From Helicobacteraceae bacterium (GTDB lineage Bacteria > Campylobacterota > Campylobacteria > Campylobacterales > Sulfurimonadaceae), in assembly GCA_030642185.1 (NCBI GenBank), contig DAOWOG010000025.1, forward strand, positions 1 to 9,179: DNA of 9,179 bases, in the 5' to 3' direction. Below, piece by piece: positions 1 through 5,688 of this stretch. The notes under the pieces are model-generated. The model did no database searches. It saw nothing but the letters and a program-made list of their open reading frames with translations, and was not told where the DNA came from. A program made the position numbers and the translations under genes. The first letter of the stretch is position 1. Each line of letters opens with the position of its first letter.

Positions 1-116
1 CAACAGCCAGTACTAACATGAACCGTGCGTGGTATGTGAACTTTAAGCGTGGTGATTCCTACGACTTCCTTAAGAGTAGGAATTTTTATATTAGGTGTGT
101 CAGGGTAATAAAGTAA
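1..116 (+). pseudogene. C-terminal fragment of a DUF1566 / Lcl-domain protein, cut by the window edge
   Basis: An open frame enters from the left edge (complete codons from base 3) and stops with TAA at 114-116. The last 37 residues contain the signature ending of DUF1566/Lcl C-terminal domains: a small polar Ser/Thr/Asn stretch, then A-W-Y-V-N-F, a K-x-G-D turn, and finally F-Y-I-R-C-V-R. These domains occur in secreted or surface proteins of poorly known role. Family members usually end within a few residues of the R-C-V-R motif; here that motif ends at about base 104, where the proposed left end of the IS begins, so the last residues (V-I-K) may be read from IS sequence. The upstream part is outside the window, so whether the gene is otherwise intact is unknown. 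It is the only plus-strand coding sequence seen. Confidence 0.7.
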
Positions 117-1197
117 TACTTTGTTTGTTGATTTTATGTTTTTTAAGGAGTGTTTATGATGGTTATAAAAGTTGGCTGTGTCCGCATTAAAGGTTGGCAT
201 ACCATCCCCCTCTTAGCCATTATCCCCAGTAACTGCGCTGGTGTGAGGTTTTTTTCCCTATCAAGCAGTCGCATCCACCCCAGATAACTTTCAAGGTATT
301 TGGTAGCCACTCCATTGAAGTGTTTCATCCACGCTTTAAGTCTGCTGTCATAGGCATTGACATTTTGAATATGATAGATTTTCTCTTTGACATACACTTT
401 TGCACTGGCATTAATCGTTTCGAGTGTCAAATGATACTTTTTGGCAAAAGCCCGATAGGATGTTTTCCTGTCACTGCATAAGAGGGCATCCTTATCTACA
501 ACAGGCAGCATTACTTCAGCAAGTGTATACTGATTACTTTTAAACAGTATGGCATCCATTGTATTACCGTTTCTATCTCTGGCAACCAGTACGGCTGTCT
601 GTTCTGAAGAGATACCACGCTTTCTTGCACTGCCACCTCTTTTTCTAGGTGTTCGTTCCAGATTTCGTTCTCCTTTATGGGACTCCAGAAAGTACGTCTC
701 ATCAAACTCTACAATACCATGCAGATGCCTGGCACCAAGGCTTTTAGGGTTATTAAGCATACGGTGCCTCCATCTAAAAGTGGTGTCTTTATTGACACCA
801 CAATGTTTGGCACTCTCTCTAATAGTTTTACTCTCAATAATATCCTGGGCAAAATCTACCCATACTTCTTTATGTCTTAATCGTGCCAGTGGTGTACCCG
901 TTAGCACATTGTAGGTTTTCTCACAGCTATTGCAGCGATACCGCTGCAACCCTGAACGTACTCCCCACTTTTGATGATCTGTTGAAGAACAGTGTGGACA
1001 GCTTTGAGGTGCATCTATCTCATCGGTTATAGCATCCATTGCGTTATGGTGATCAAGCGACAATTGAAGTTTCTCTTTTTGGAAAGGTGTCAAGCTCTTC
1101 AATTGTCCCAGAAGCTTGGCAAAGGCTTTATTTCGCATCGGTGGACTCTCCTTTCTCTCTGTACTCTTAATGATTTTAGCACTTTTTTTGGATTACC
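104..1197 (-). mobile_element. IS1595-family insertion sequence, approximate ends
   Basis: The transposase at 143-1138 defines the element. Candidate inverted ends are GGTAAT at 104-109 and its reverse complement ATTACC at 1192-1197. Reading inward from both sides, 11 of the first 17 positions agree, the first six exactly. This gives an element of about 1.09 kb, a reasonable size for the family. IS1595 elements normally make 8-base target duplications, but the 8 bases outside these ends (96-103 and 1198-1205) do not match. Either the ends are misplaced or the flanks were rearranged after insertion. The left end abuts the R-C-V-R end of the DUF1566 fragment, which supports that boundary. The presence of an IS is well supported; the exact ends are not. 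Confidence 0.6.
143..1138 (-). CDS. IS1595-family transposase (ISXO2-like DDE fold)
   Basis: 331 residues. It moves the insertion sequence by DDE-type cut and strand transfer. The N-terminal half has a zinc ribbon with C47/C50 and C69/C72, then a helix-turn-helix-like stretch around 103-128 (T-I-R-E-S-A-K-H-C-G-V). The catalytic core shows the first Asp in V-E-F-D-E-T-Y-F (D146) and the second in L-L-C-S-D-R-K (D223). A block typical of the family follows (about 256-288, H-I-Q-N-V-N-A-Y-D-S-R-L-K-x-W, then G-V-A-T-K-Y-L-E-S-Y-L-G-W). The third catalytic residue is probably the Asn of N-V-N, as in the DDN-K subgroups, but I cannot settle this without an alignment. The ATG at 1138 follows a clear AAAGGAG site (1148-1154, 9-base gap). 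Length and motifs look complete, so the enzyme may be active. Confidence 0.93.
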   Translation of the reverse strand: MRNKAFAKLLGQLKSLTPFQKEKLQLSLDHHNAMDAITDEIDAPQSCPHCSSTDHQKWGVRSGLQRYRCNSCEKTYNVLTGTPLARLRHKEVWVDFAQDIIESKTIRESAKHCGVNKDTTFRWRHRMLNNPKSLGARHLHGIVEFDETYFLESHKGERNLERTPRKRGGSARKRGISSEQTAVLVARDRNGNTMDAILFKSNQYTLAEVMLPVVDKDALLCSDRKTSYRAFAKKYHLTLETINASAKVYVKEKIYHIQNVNAYDSRLKAWMKHFNGVATKYLESYLGWMRLLDREKNLTPAQLLGIMAKRGMVCQPLMRTQPTFITIINTP

Positions 1198-1224
1198 AAC
1201 CATTAATACGCACAGAGCCTTAAT

Positions 1225-2019
1225 TTATGTTTCTAATCCGAAGCTTCGATTTTCCGAAATCTTTTTGCGAAGTGTATTACGGTTCAACCCCAATCGATCC
1301 GCCAGTTGAAGCTGTGATTTAAACTGTTTCAATCCTGCACGGATCAATGGTACTTCATAGAGATGCAAAAATGTACGATAATCGTTATTTGAACCCAGTT
1401 TATCCATCAAAAAACGTTCCATTATCATCATCAATTCGTTTTCGTTGATATTATCCAGAAGGTTCACCAAAAAAACCTGTTGGCGTAACGTGGTTGCATT
1501 TTTACTCAGATCAGCTTTAATTGCTTTCATATCAAAGCGTTCTGCATGACCAAACGTCCTTTCAGTTTCAAGAGTAAAATGCTCTATCAATGCTTCAACA
1601 TCTTCAGGCCGTTCGCTTAAAGGCGGCAGATACAGACGGACGCTAAAAAGTTCTTCCAGTATTTCATGTGTGTATTGTTCGCTGCATGTTGCGATCACAC
1701 GTACATTGTTCTGGATAATTTGTTCAAATAATGTCTTGATGTTGGGAGAATTTTCCAAATGTGTAATAATAATTTCGCGGTTGCTTTGAAGTGCCGTTAA
1801 CAATTCGTCAAACAGCGATGCGTCCAAAACAGGAGCATCAGGAAGAATATAGCAGGCAAGGGTTTTTCGACCCGTACCGCTTTCACCGAGAATAAGTGCA
1901 TTCACAGTGAGTGTTTTTAAAAGACTTGCTGTTTTAAATGCTTCACTCGAAGCATGAGATGCGGTTATATAATTAGTGGCATCCACAGCTTGAGCCGCCT
2001 GTTGTTGAACAACATGCAT
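1225..2019 (-). CDS. Fis-type HTH protein with reduced NtrC-like AAA+ domain
   Basis: 264 residues from the ATG at 2019. It resembles a shrunken sigma-54 activator. A P-loop G-E-S-G-T-G-R-K-T lies at 45-53. The segment R-L-Y-L-P-P-L-S-E-R-P-E-D-V at about 128-141 matches the conserved R-L-x-x-x-L-P-P-L-R-E-R-x-E-D-I stretch of NtrC-type AAA+ domains. A Fis-type helix-turn-helix (L-A-D-R-L-G-L-N-R-N-T-L-R-K-K-I, 239-254) sits near the C-terminus. No GAFTGA loop is visible, the Walker B site lacks the usual D-E pair (I-I-I-T-H-L-E-N, 83-90), and only about 30 residues separate the two motifs. DNA binding is therefore likely, sigma-54 activation unlikely. Its start overlaps the slyD end by 47 bases. 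A GTG at 1986 behind AGGCGG would cut the overlap to 14 and drop a low-complexity leader, so it may be the true start. Targets are unknown. Confidence 0.8.
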   Translation of the reverse strand: MHVVQQQAAQAVDATNYITASHASSEAFKTASLLKTLTVNALILGESGTGRKTLACYILPDAPVLDASLFDELLTALQSNREIIITHLENSPNIKTLFEQIIQNNVRVIATCSEQYTHEILEELFSVRLYLPPLSERPEDVEALIEHFTLETERTFGHAERFDMKAIKADLSKNATTLRQQVFLVNLLDNINENELMMIMERFLMDKLGSNNDYRTFLHLYEVPLIRAGLKQFKSQLQLADRLGLNRNTLRKKISENRSFGLET

Positions 2020-2494
2020 CGTCTTCTACCTGGTTCTCAGCAGGAACACCGGAAAGTACTTCATCAGCAGATGCGTCACGGATATTGTTGATCGCAACCG
2101 AAAACATCAGATCTTTTCCAGCCAATGGGTGGTTAAAATCAATCACAACTGTTTCGTCTTTGACATCAGTAACACTAACTTGTACAGTACCGCCATCTTC
2201 ACCCTGACCGTAAAGCGTCATTCCGACATTCAGTTCAATACCTGCAAACTGCTCTTTTGGAAGTTCTTGCTGCGCATCATCATTGTAGTCACCATACGCA
2301 TCTTCAGCTTTAACATGAACATCGCCTTTTTCACCGATACCCATATTTACAATACCACTTTCAAGACCAGGAATAATCTGACCTTTACCGAAGATAAATA
2401 CTAAAGGCTGTCCACCCATGTTACTGTCGACTATTTTATCACCGTCACGTACTTCATACTCAATAGATACGACTTGATTTGTTTCAATTGCCAT
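1973..2494 (-). CDS. slyD: SlyD-like FKBP-type peptidyl-prolyl cis-trans isomerase
   Basis: 173 residues from M-A-I-E-T-N-Q. It catalyses cis-trans isomerisation of prolyl bonds and acts as a cytoplasmic chaperone and nickel-binding protein. The FKBP core is split by an inserted-flap domain as in SlyD: the N-terminal part carries L-V-F-I-F-G-K-G-Q-I-I-P-G-L-E, the insert contains E-D-A-Y-G-D-Y, and the core resumes with D-F-N-H-P-L-A-G-K-D-L, a SlyD hallmark. The short C-terminal tail holds four Cys and one His (C-C-S-T-T-G-G-S-S-C-G-C-H), a compact form of the metal-binding tail. An in-frame ATG 14 codons upstream exists, but the ATG at 2494 is chosen because it matches the family start and follows AAAAGG with a 6-base gap. 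slyD lies next to tol-pal genes in Campylobacter too. It could feed nickel to hydrogenase or urease assembly; neither is in the window. Confidence 0.93.
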   Translation of the reverse strand: MAIETNQVVSIEYEVRDGDKIVDSNMGGQPLVFIFGKGQIIPGLESGIVNMGIGEKGDVHVKAEDAYGDYNDDAQQELPKEQFAGIELNVGMTLYGQGEDGGTVQVSVTDVKDETVVIDFNHPLAGKDLMFSVAINNIRDASADEVLSGVPAENQVEDDACCSTTGGSSCGCH

Positions 2495-2526
2495 AATTTG
2501 CCTTTTAAAGGATATATTTTGGCGCG

Positions 2527-2535
2527 ATTTTAACA
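2527..2535 (-). promoter_or_regulatory. Candidate extended -10 promoter for slyD
   Basis: Read on the minus strand this is TGTTAAAAT, an extended -10 box (TG-n-TAAAAT) about 30 bases before the slyD start. No good -35 hexamer lies at the right distance, which is common in Campylobacterota, where -35 boxes are weak. It sits in the 139-base gap between cpoB and slyD, one of the larger gaps in the operon. This is a motif match only. Confidence 0.33.
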
Positions 2536-2633
2536 TATTAAGCTATCAATTGCCTGAAAAATATACAATACTAATGAGTAATAAGTTGAATATTCAAGAA
2601 GGAGTTCCTTACTTGATTGACTCGGAGAGAGTC

Positions 2634-3584
2634 CTAAAATAAATCAAGTTGTTTCTGAGCTGAAATTGCTTCTGATGAGTCAGGATATTTGAGTAGCACT
2701 GCCTGTAAAAAGGCTCTTGCATTGTCAGGATCACCCACTTTTTTCATTGCTACACCGCTATGCAGCAAAAGTATCGGCATATAAGAGGCCTTGTCATAGA
2801 GTGACGCACTCTCCTTAAAATAAGCAATCGCTTTATCGTAATTTTGTCGATAATACCACATTTCTGCAATCATATAGTTTGCAAAAGCAGGTTTATGTTT
2901 TCGGCGAATCAGCTCTTCATACTCAGGTATTGCCTTGGAAAAATGTTTACGGTCATAATTCATCTTTGCCCGCTTTGCAAGTTTTGAACTGCTAAGACTT
3001 TCAAATGAATCATCACCACCGGAGGATGCAACTGTTTTTTTGCCAATGTTTTTAAATTCTTTACCGACGAGAAGTTTAAATTCATTGACATCACTGACAA
3101 GTACATTGTACTCTTGCTTGGAAACATAATCGGAATTGAGTGTATCAAGCATCCCGGAGAACTCATTCATCAGTGATTTGAATTTAAGGATGTTCTCTTC
3201 ATTTACCTTGACCGACTCTTCCATATTTCTTAAACGTATTTGTGTCTGTGCCAGCTCTTGATCTTGTGTCAACTGATCAGACTCCTGAGTACTCAACACT
3301 CTGGAAAGCTCAATCTTGTTGCTTTGTGATTTCTGCATCAGGCCCTCAAGAATGGTCTGCAGACCATCCAAACGTTCACGCAGACTGTCAATTTGACTAT
3401 TTTGCGATTTCGCCTGTTTTTCCATAGACTTTAAAAGTTTTTTGTTTTTCAAAATATTTTTTTCAGAGGAGGTCAATCCGTACGGATTCGGACTGTCCAT
3501 ATTTCCCGCTCCAAAAGCAGAAGGTTCCGCTGCCAAAAGCAGCAACGGAAGAGACATTAAGGCAACGGCTAACGTTAAACGCAT
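2634..3584 (-). CDS. cpoB: CpoB/YbgF-like periplasmic coiled-coil TPR protein of the Tol-Pal system
   Basis: 316 residues. In other bacteria CpoB links the Tol-Pal machine to PBP1B-driven septal peptidoglycan synthesis in the periplasm. The N-terminus is a Sec signal peptide (hydrophobic residues 3-19, probable cleavage after L-A-A). A Gln/Ser/Glu/Leu-rich coiled coil follows over roughly 40-165, longer than the short trimerising coil of the E. coli protein. After a Gly/Ser linker (about 190-200) come tetratricopeptide repeats to the C-terminus, seen as Y-D-R-K-H-F-S-K-A-I-P-E-Y-E-E-L, Y-R-Q-N-Y-D-K-A-I-A-Y-F-K-E-S and D-P-D-N-A-R-A-F-L-Q-A-V-L. The start lies 7 bases after the pal stop with no clear ribosome binding site, which suggests translational coupling to pal. 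The identification rests on domain order and position. Confidence 0.88.
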   Translation of the reverse strand: MRLTLAVALMSLPLLLLAAEPSAFGAGNMDSPNPYGLTSSEKNILKNKKLLKSMEKQAKSQNSQIDSLRERLDGLQTILEGLMQKSQSNKIELSRVLSTQESDQLTQDQELAQTQIRLRNMEESVKVNEENILKFKSLMNEFSGMLDTLNSDYVSKQEYNVLVSDVNEFKLLVGKEFKNIGKKTVASSGGDDSFESLSSSKLAKRAKMNYDRKHFSKAIPEYEELIRRKHKPAFANYMIAEMWYYRQNYDKAIAYFKESASLYDKASYMPILLLHSGVAMKKVGDPDNARAFLQAVLLKYPDSSEAISAQKQLDLF

Positions 3585-3591
3585 CTGATAT

Positions 3592-4149
3592 TTATGGAAG
3601 CAGTTTAAAATCTACACGGCGATTCTTCGCCCAACATTCTCGTGTTTTATCGATACAAACAGGATTACTCTCGCCATAACTCACCATTGCAATACGCTTA
3701 CTGTCCACACCTTCGGCAATCATAGCATCTTTTGCAGAATTGGCACGCTTAAGTCCAAGTGCAAAATTATATTCGTCACTTCCCCACTCGTCACAATTAC
3801 CTTCAAGCTTGATCGTAAATTCAGAAGCATCACCATTTACAATAGCTGCATTACCTGTTATTTTGTCACTCTCCTGTGCAGCAACATCAAATTTGTCAAA
3901 TGCAAAATTTACGGATTGCATTCTACTTTCAAGACCGCCCATTGTACGTTCACTGCCATCTTCAATGCCAGCATTTTCATCAACGACGATCACATCTTCT
4001 TCTACAACATCTGTTACCATTGCTGCACCTTCACCGCTTTTTGACGTTTTTGCACTATCATCTGTCGCATCTATCGAAGGATCTTTGGAACTACAACCTC
4101 CAAAAATAAACATTGCTAATACTGCACTCCACAAAACAGTCTTTTTCAT
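3592..4149 (-). CDS. pal: Pal, peptidoglycan-associated outer-membrane lipoprotein
   Basis: 185 residues. Pal is anchored in the outer membrane by lipid, binds peptidoglycan, and is released or mobilised through TolB during cell constriction. The signal peptide ends in the lipobox F-G-G-C with the lipidated Cys at 19. A disordered acidic linker (about 22-75, rich in Asp, Glu and Val) leads to an OmpA-like domain. Its peptidoglycan-binding block N-C-D-E-W-G-S-D-E-Y-N (118-128) and the closing N-R-R-V-D-F (176-181) are present. The usual G-H-T-D-E form is G-N-C-D-E here. Three Cys beyond the lipobox (119, 165, 172) could form a disulfide in the periplasm. A GAGG site 6 bases before the ATG supports the start. 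It corresponds to Omp18 of Campylobacter. Confidence 0.95.
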   Translation of the reverse strand: MKKTVLWSAVLAMFIFGGCSSKDPSIDATDDSAKTSKSGEGAAMVTDVVEEDVIVVDENAGIEDGSERTMGGLESRMQSVNFAFDKFDVAAQESDKITGNAAIVNGDASEFTIKLEGNCDEWGSDEYNFALGLKRANSAKDAMIAEGVDSKRIAMVSYGESNPVCIDKTRECWAKNRRVDFKLLP

Positions 4150-4179
4150 TCTATTGCCTCACTAAAAGTTATTTGCGTG

Positions 4180-4210
4180 ATTTTATCAAAAAATTCTTAA
4201 TGAAGAGCAA
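4180..4210 (-). promoter_or_regulatory. Candidate internal promoter upstream of pal
   Basis: On the minus strand TTGCTC (4210-4205) lies 17 bases before GATAAA (4187-4182), within TTTTTTGATAAAAT, in the 61-base tolB-pal gap. A T-rich run just before the -10 box is typical of Campylobacterota promoters. Pal is often needed in excess over the motor proteins, so an extra promoter here would make sense. It is a motif match only. Confidence 0.3.
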
Positions 4211-5461
4211 TTACCAGTCCATTGACTGAATTTTTCCGGATTTAAGAGGAAAAAGAAAGTTTTTATTCTGCTGAAGCCGAATAACACCGATTGAGCTCTG
4301 CTGTTTATAGTTCTTGACAAAAATAACAGCATCTCCGTCTTTGGAAAAACGGGGAAATTCATTGACACCTGTTGCTGTCAAACGCCTGATGAAGTCAGTT
4401 TTTGTTGAGATAAGATGCAGATTAAAGGTATTTTTTGAAAATGCATGTGTACTCTCTCTTGCCTTATATACGATATACTCTTTATGTGCAGTACATGCTG
4501 AATTGCTCTGTCCGTAGTAGACCATTTGCTCAACACTCTTATCACCCAGTTTTTTGGCAAAAATATTCGGATATCCCAGGCGATTGGAAACAAACACAAT
4601 TCGTCCATCTTCCATAAACTGTCCGTTTACATCAATACCGCCATAAGACGTCAAACGTTTGTATTTTGTACTTGCAACATCATAGATATAGACATCAGGC
4701 TGTCCGGAAGGTGCCATCGTCAATATCAACTTTTTTCCGTCTGAACTGACGTCAGAACAGACAAGCATACCGTCTGAAGTAAGAATTTTTGTACGTTTAC
4801 CCGTACGTACGTCAATCTTTATCAAAGTAGGACGGATAGAGCTCAAAGAGGTATAGTAAAATGATTTACGGCTTGAATCCGACCATTTCGGAAAAACATT
4901 CAAACCGCCTTTGATGATCACATGTTGATATGAAAGTGTATAGTCAGCAATAACAATTTCACTTTCACCGGGAGCCGAAAGACGCGAAATTATCAATTTT
5001 CGTTTCATCCAATCAACCGGTGCTGCACCAAAGTAAGCATTAATATCATAGGCAATACTATGCGCAATAAATGGATTCATTTTACTGCGTTTAACGCGGT
5101 AGCTTTTTTTCAAAATAACATTATTTTCACGGATCAGCTTGATATCTGCTATAAATGCACTGTCATCATCAGTTCGTAAACGGTAACGAAGGACATAATC
5201 CATGACCTTGTTTTCTCTAACGACCTTCTCGTTTTCATAATTCGTATTTGAATACTTACGTTCAACATTAAAGAGTGTCAAAACATTCAGATCACTTACA
5301 AGCAGTCTGAAAAAACGTTTATTTGTCGTATCCGTAAAACTGACAGAAGCGTCCTCTACCGCAATAGACGGCAGTGAATCAACCTTCTTAATTACTTCAA
5401 TCGTTGCATCTGCACCATATAACAATACGGCTGCAAAAAGCCATCCTAATATTAGTCGCAT
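4211..5461 (-). CDS. tolB: TolB, periplasmic beta-propeller of the Tol-Pal system
   Basis: 416 residues. TolB is a periplasmic protein that binds Pal and is acted on by TolA to move Pal to division sites. A signal peptide covers residues 1-17 (hydrophobic 3-15, likely cut after Y-G-A). An alpha/beta N-terminal domain reaches to about 160. It is followed by beta-propeller blades with TolB-type repeats: L-T-S-D-G then D-V-S-S-D-G-K-K-L-I-L, P-D-V-Y-I-Y-D and L-T-S-Y-G-G-I-D, then F-V-S-N-R-L-G-Y-P-N-I-F, and E-F-P-R-F-S-K-D-G-D-A-V-I-F near the end. Length is normal for the family. Its upstream region is unusual: only two bases separate the ATG from a 225-base palindromic element, and the present ribosome binding site (AGGATGGG, 5478-5467 area) lies inside that element's repeat arm. 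Confidence 0.95.
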   Translation of the reverse strand: MRLILGWLFAAVLLYGADATIEVIKKVDSLPSIAVEDASVSFTDTTNKRFFRLLVSDLNVLTLFNVERKYSNTNYENEKVVRENKVMDYVLRYRLRTDDDSAFIADIKLIRENNVILKKSYRVKRSKMNPFIAHSIAYDINAYFGAAPVDWMKRKLIISRLSAPGESEIVIADYTLSYQHVIIKGGLNVFPKWSDSSRKSFYYTSLSSIRPTLIKIDVRTGKRTKILTSDGMLVCSDVSSDGKKLILTMAPSGQPDVYIYDVASTKYKRLTSYGGIDVNGQFMEDGRIVFVSNRLGYPNIFAKKLGDKSVEQMVYYGQSNSACTAHKEYIVYKARESTHAFSKNTFNLHLISTKTDFIRRLTATGVNEFPRFSKDGDAVIFVKNYKQQSSIGVIRLQQNKNFLFPLKSGKIQSMDW

Positions 5462-5463
5462 AT

Positions 5464-5496
5464 ATACCCATCCTGGATCGAATTAACGCTTATCAG
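5464..5496 (+). repeat. Left arm of perfect 33-base inverted repeat
   Basis: It is the exact reverse complement of 5656-5688; identity ends at 5463 and 5497. On the mRNA (minus strand) it is the 3' arm and carries the present tolB ribosome binding site, AGGATGGG, about 5-9 bases before the start codon. Confidence 0.97.
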
Positions 5497-5595
5497 GAAG
5501 TAAAAAAAGTGTGAGATTTGAATATAAAAATATGCAGGACTACTTCTTGTAATTCAAATATTATTATGTTTAAAGATTGCACGTTTTTTACTTCC
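5496..5595. repeat. Imperfect inverted repeat (stem B) inside the element
   Basis: Bases 5496-5507 pair exactly with 5584-5595. After one mismatch, 5509-5511 pair with 5580-5582. Inside the loop a further 8-base pair of arms exists: ATTTGAAT at 5516-5523 and ATTCAAAT at 5552-5559. Stem B starts where the outer left arm ends. Confidence 0.85.
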
Positions 5596-5602
5596 CCTTC
5601 GG

Positions 5603-5656
5603 GCGTTTCAATTTTGCTCATTCTCTACGTCTTGATAATGAGCAAAATTGAAACGC
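5603..5656. repeat. Perfect 20-bp stem-loop (stem C) inside the element
   Basis: Bases 5603-5622 are the exact reverse complement of 5637-5656, with a 14-base loop at 5623-5636. The last base is also the first of the outer right arm. No T-run follows on either strand, so it is not a typical intrinsic terminator. As RNA it would be a candidate RNase III substrate (inference). Confidence 0.95.
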
Positions 5657-5688
5657 TGATAAGCGTTAATTCGATCCAGGATGGGTAT
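5656..5688 (-). repeat. Right arm of perfect 33-base inverted repeat
   Basis: It is the exact reverse complement of 5464-5496. Its outer end overlaps the last base of the tolA stop codon (TAA, 5690-5688), so on the mRNA this 5' arm begins right at tolA's termination site. Confidence 0.97.

Larger units (their letters stand above)
5464..5688. mobile_element. MITE-like nested palindromic element between tolA and tolB
   Basis: A perfect 33-base inverted repeat (5464-5496 and 5656-5688) encloses 159 bases. The interior is mostly two more stem-loops placed directly against the arms: stem B (5496-5511 with 5580-5595) and stem C (5603-5622 with 5637-5656). TA dinucleotides at 5465-5466 and 5686-5687 flank a 30-base repeat beginning CCCATCC, as expected for a TA-targeting element such as IS630/Tc1-mariner MITEs or Correia-type repeats. 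No transposase or convincing coding sequence is inside. Removing 5467-5687 joins tolA's GAGGAG-TAA to TATAT and the tolB ATG, a normal tight operon junction. Insertion is the best explanation. A locally evolved regulatory structure or an invertible segment remain alternatives. One copy is seen, so mobility is unproven. Confidence 0.65.

Noticed and set aside
55..88. Hairpin ATTCCTAC/GTAGGAAT followed by a short T-run, looking like a terminator.
   Set aside because: It lies within the DUF1566 coding sequence, before its conserved F-Y-I-R-C-V-R end, and the stem is AT-rich.
549..914. Plus-strand open frame of 121 codons inside the transposase region.
   Set aside because: It is antisense to a fully conserved transposase and shows no protein family features of its own.
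129..1178. 8-base direct repeat TGATTTTA at 129-136 and 1171-1178 as a target-site duplication of the IS.
   Set aside because: The size fits IS1595, but the sequences just inside these repeats are not inverted repeats of each other, and the left copy is only 6 bases from the transposase stop codon. An AT-rich 8-mer shared by chance is plausible.
1938..1957. Inverted repeat ATGCTTC/GAAGCAT within the Fis-like gene.
   Set aside because: It lies inside coding sequence with only 7 pairs and nothing nearby for it to control.
2586..2597. 12-base perfect palindrome TTGAATATTCAA in the cpoB-slyD gap, a possible operator.
   Set aside because: One or two 12-base palindromes are expected by chance in 9 kb, more in AT-rich DNA, and no second copy or known operator pattern is nearby.
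2619..2633. Short hairpin GACTC/GAGTC next to the cpoB stop as a terminator.
   Set aside because: Only 5 pairs and no T-run in the direction of transcription.
5464..5688. The palindromic region as an intrinsic terminator, CRISPR repeat pair or integron attC site.
   Set aside because: No T-run follows the stems on the transcribed strand, the repeats are inverted rather than direct and occur once, and the conserved attC core sites and an integrase are not seen.
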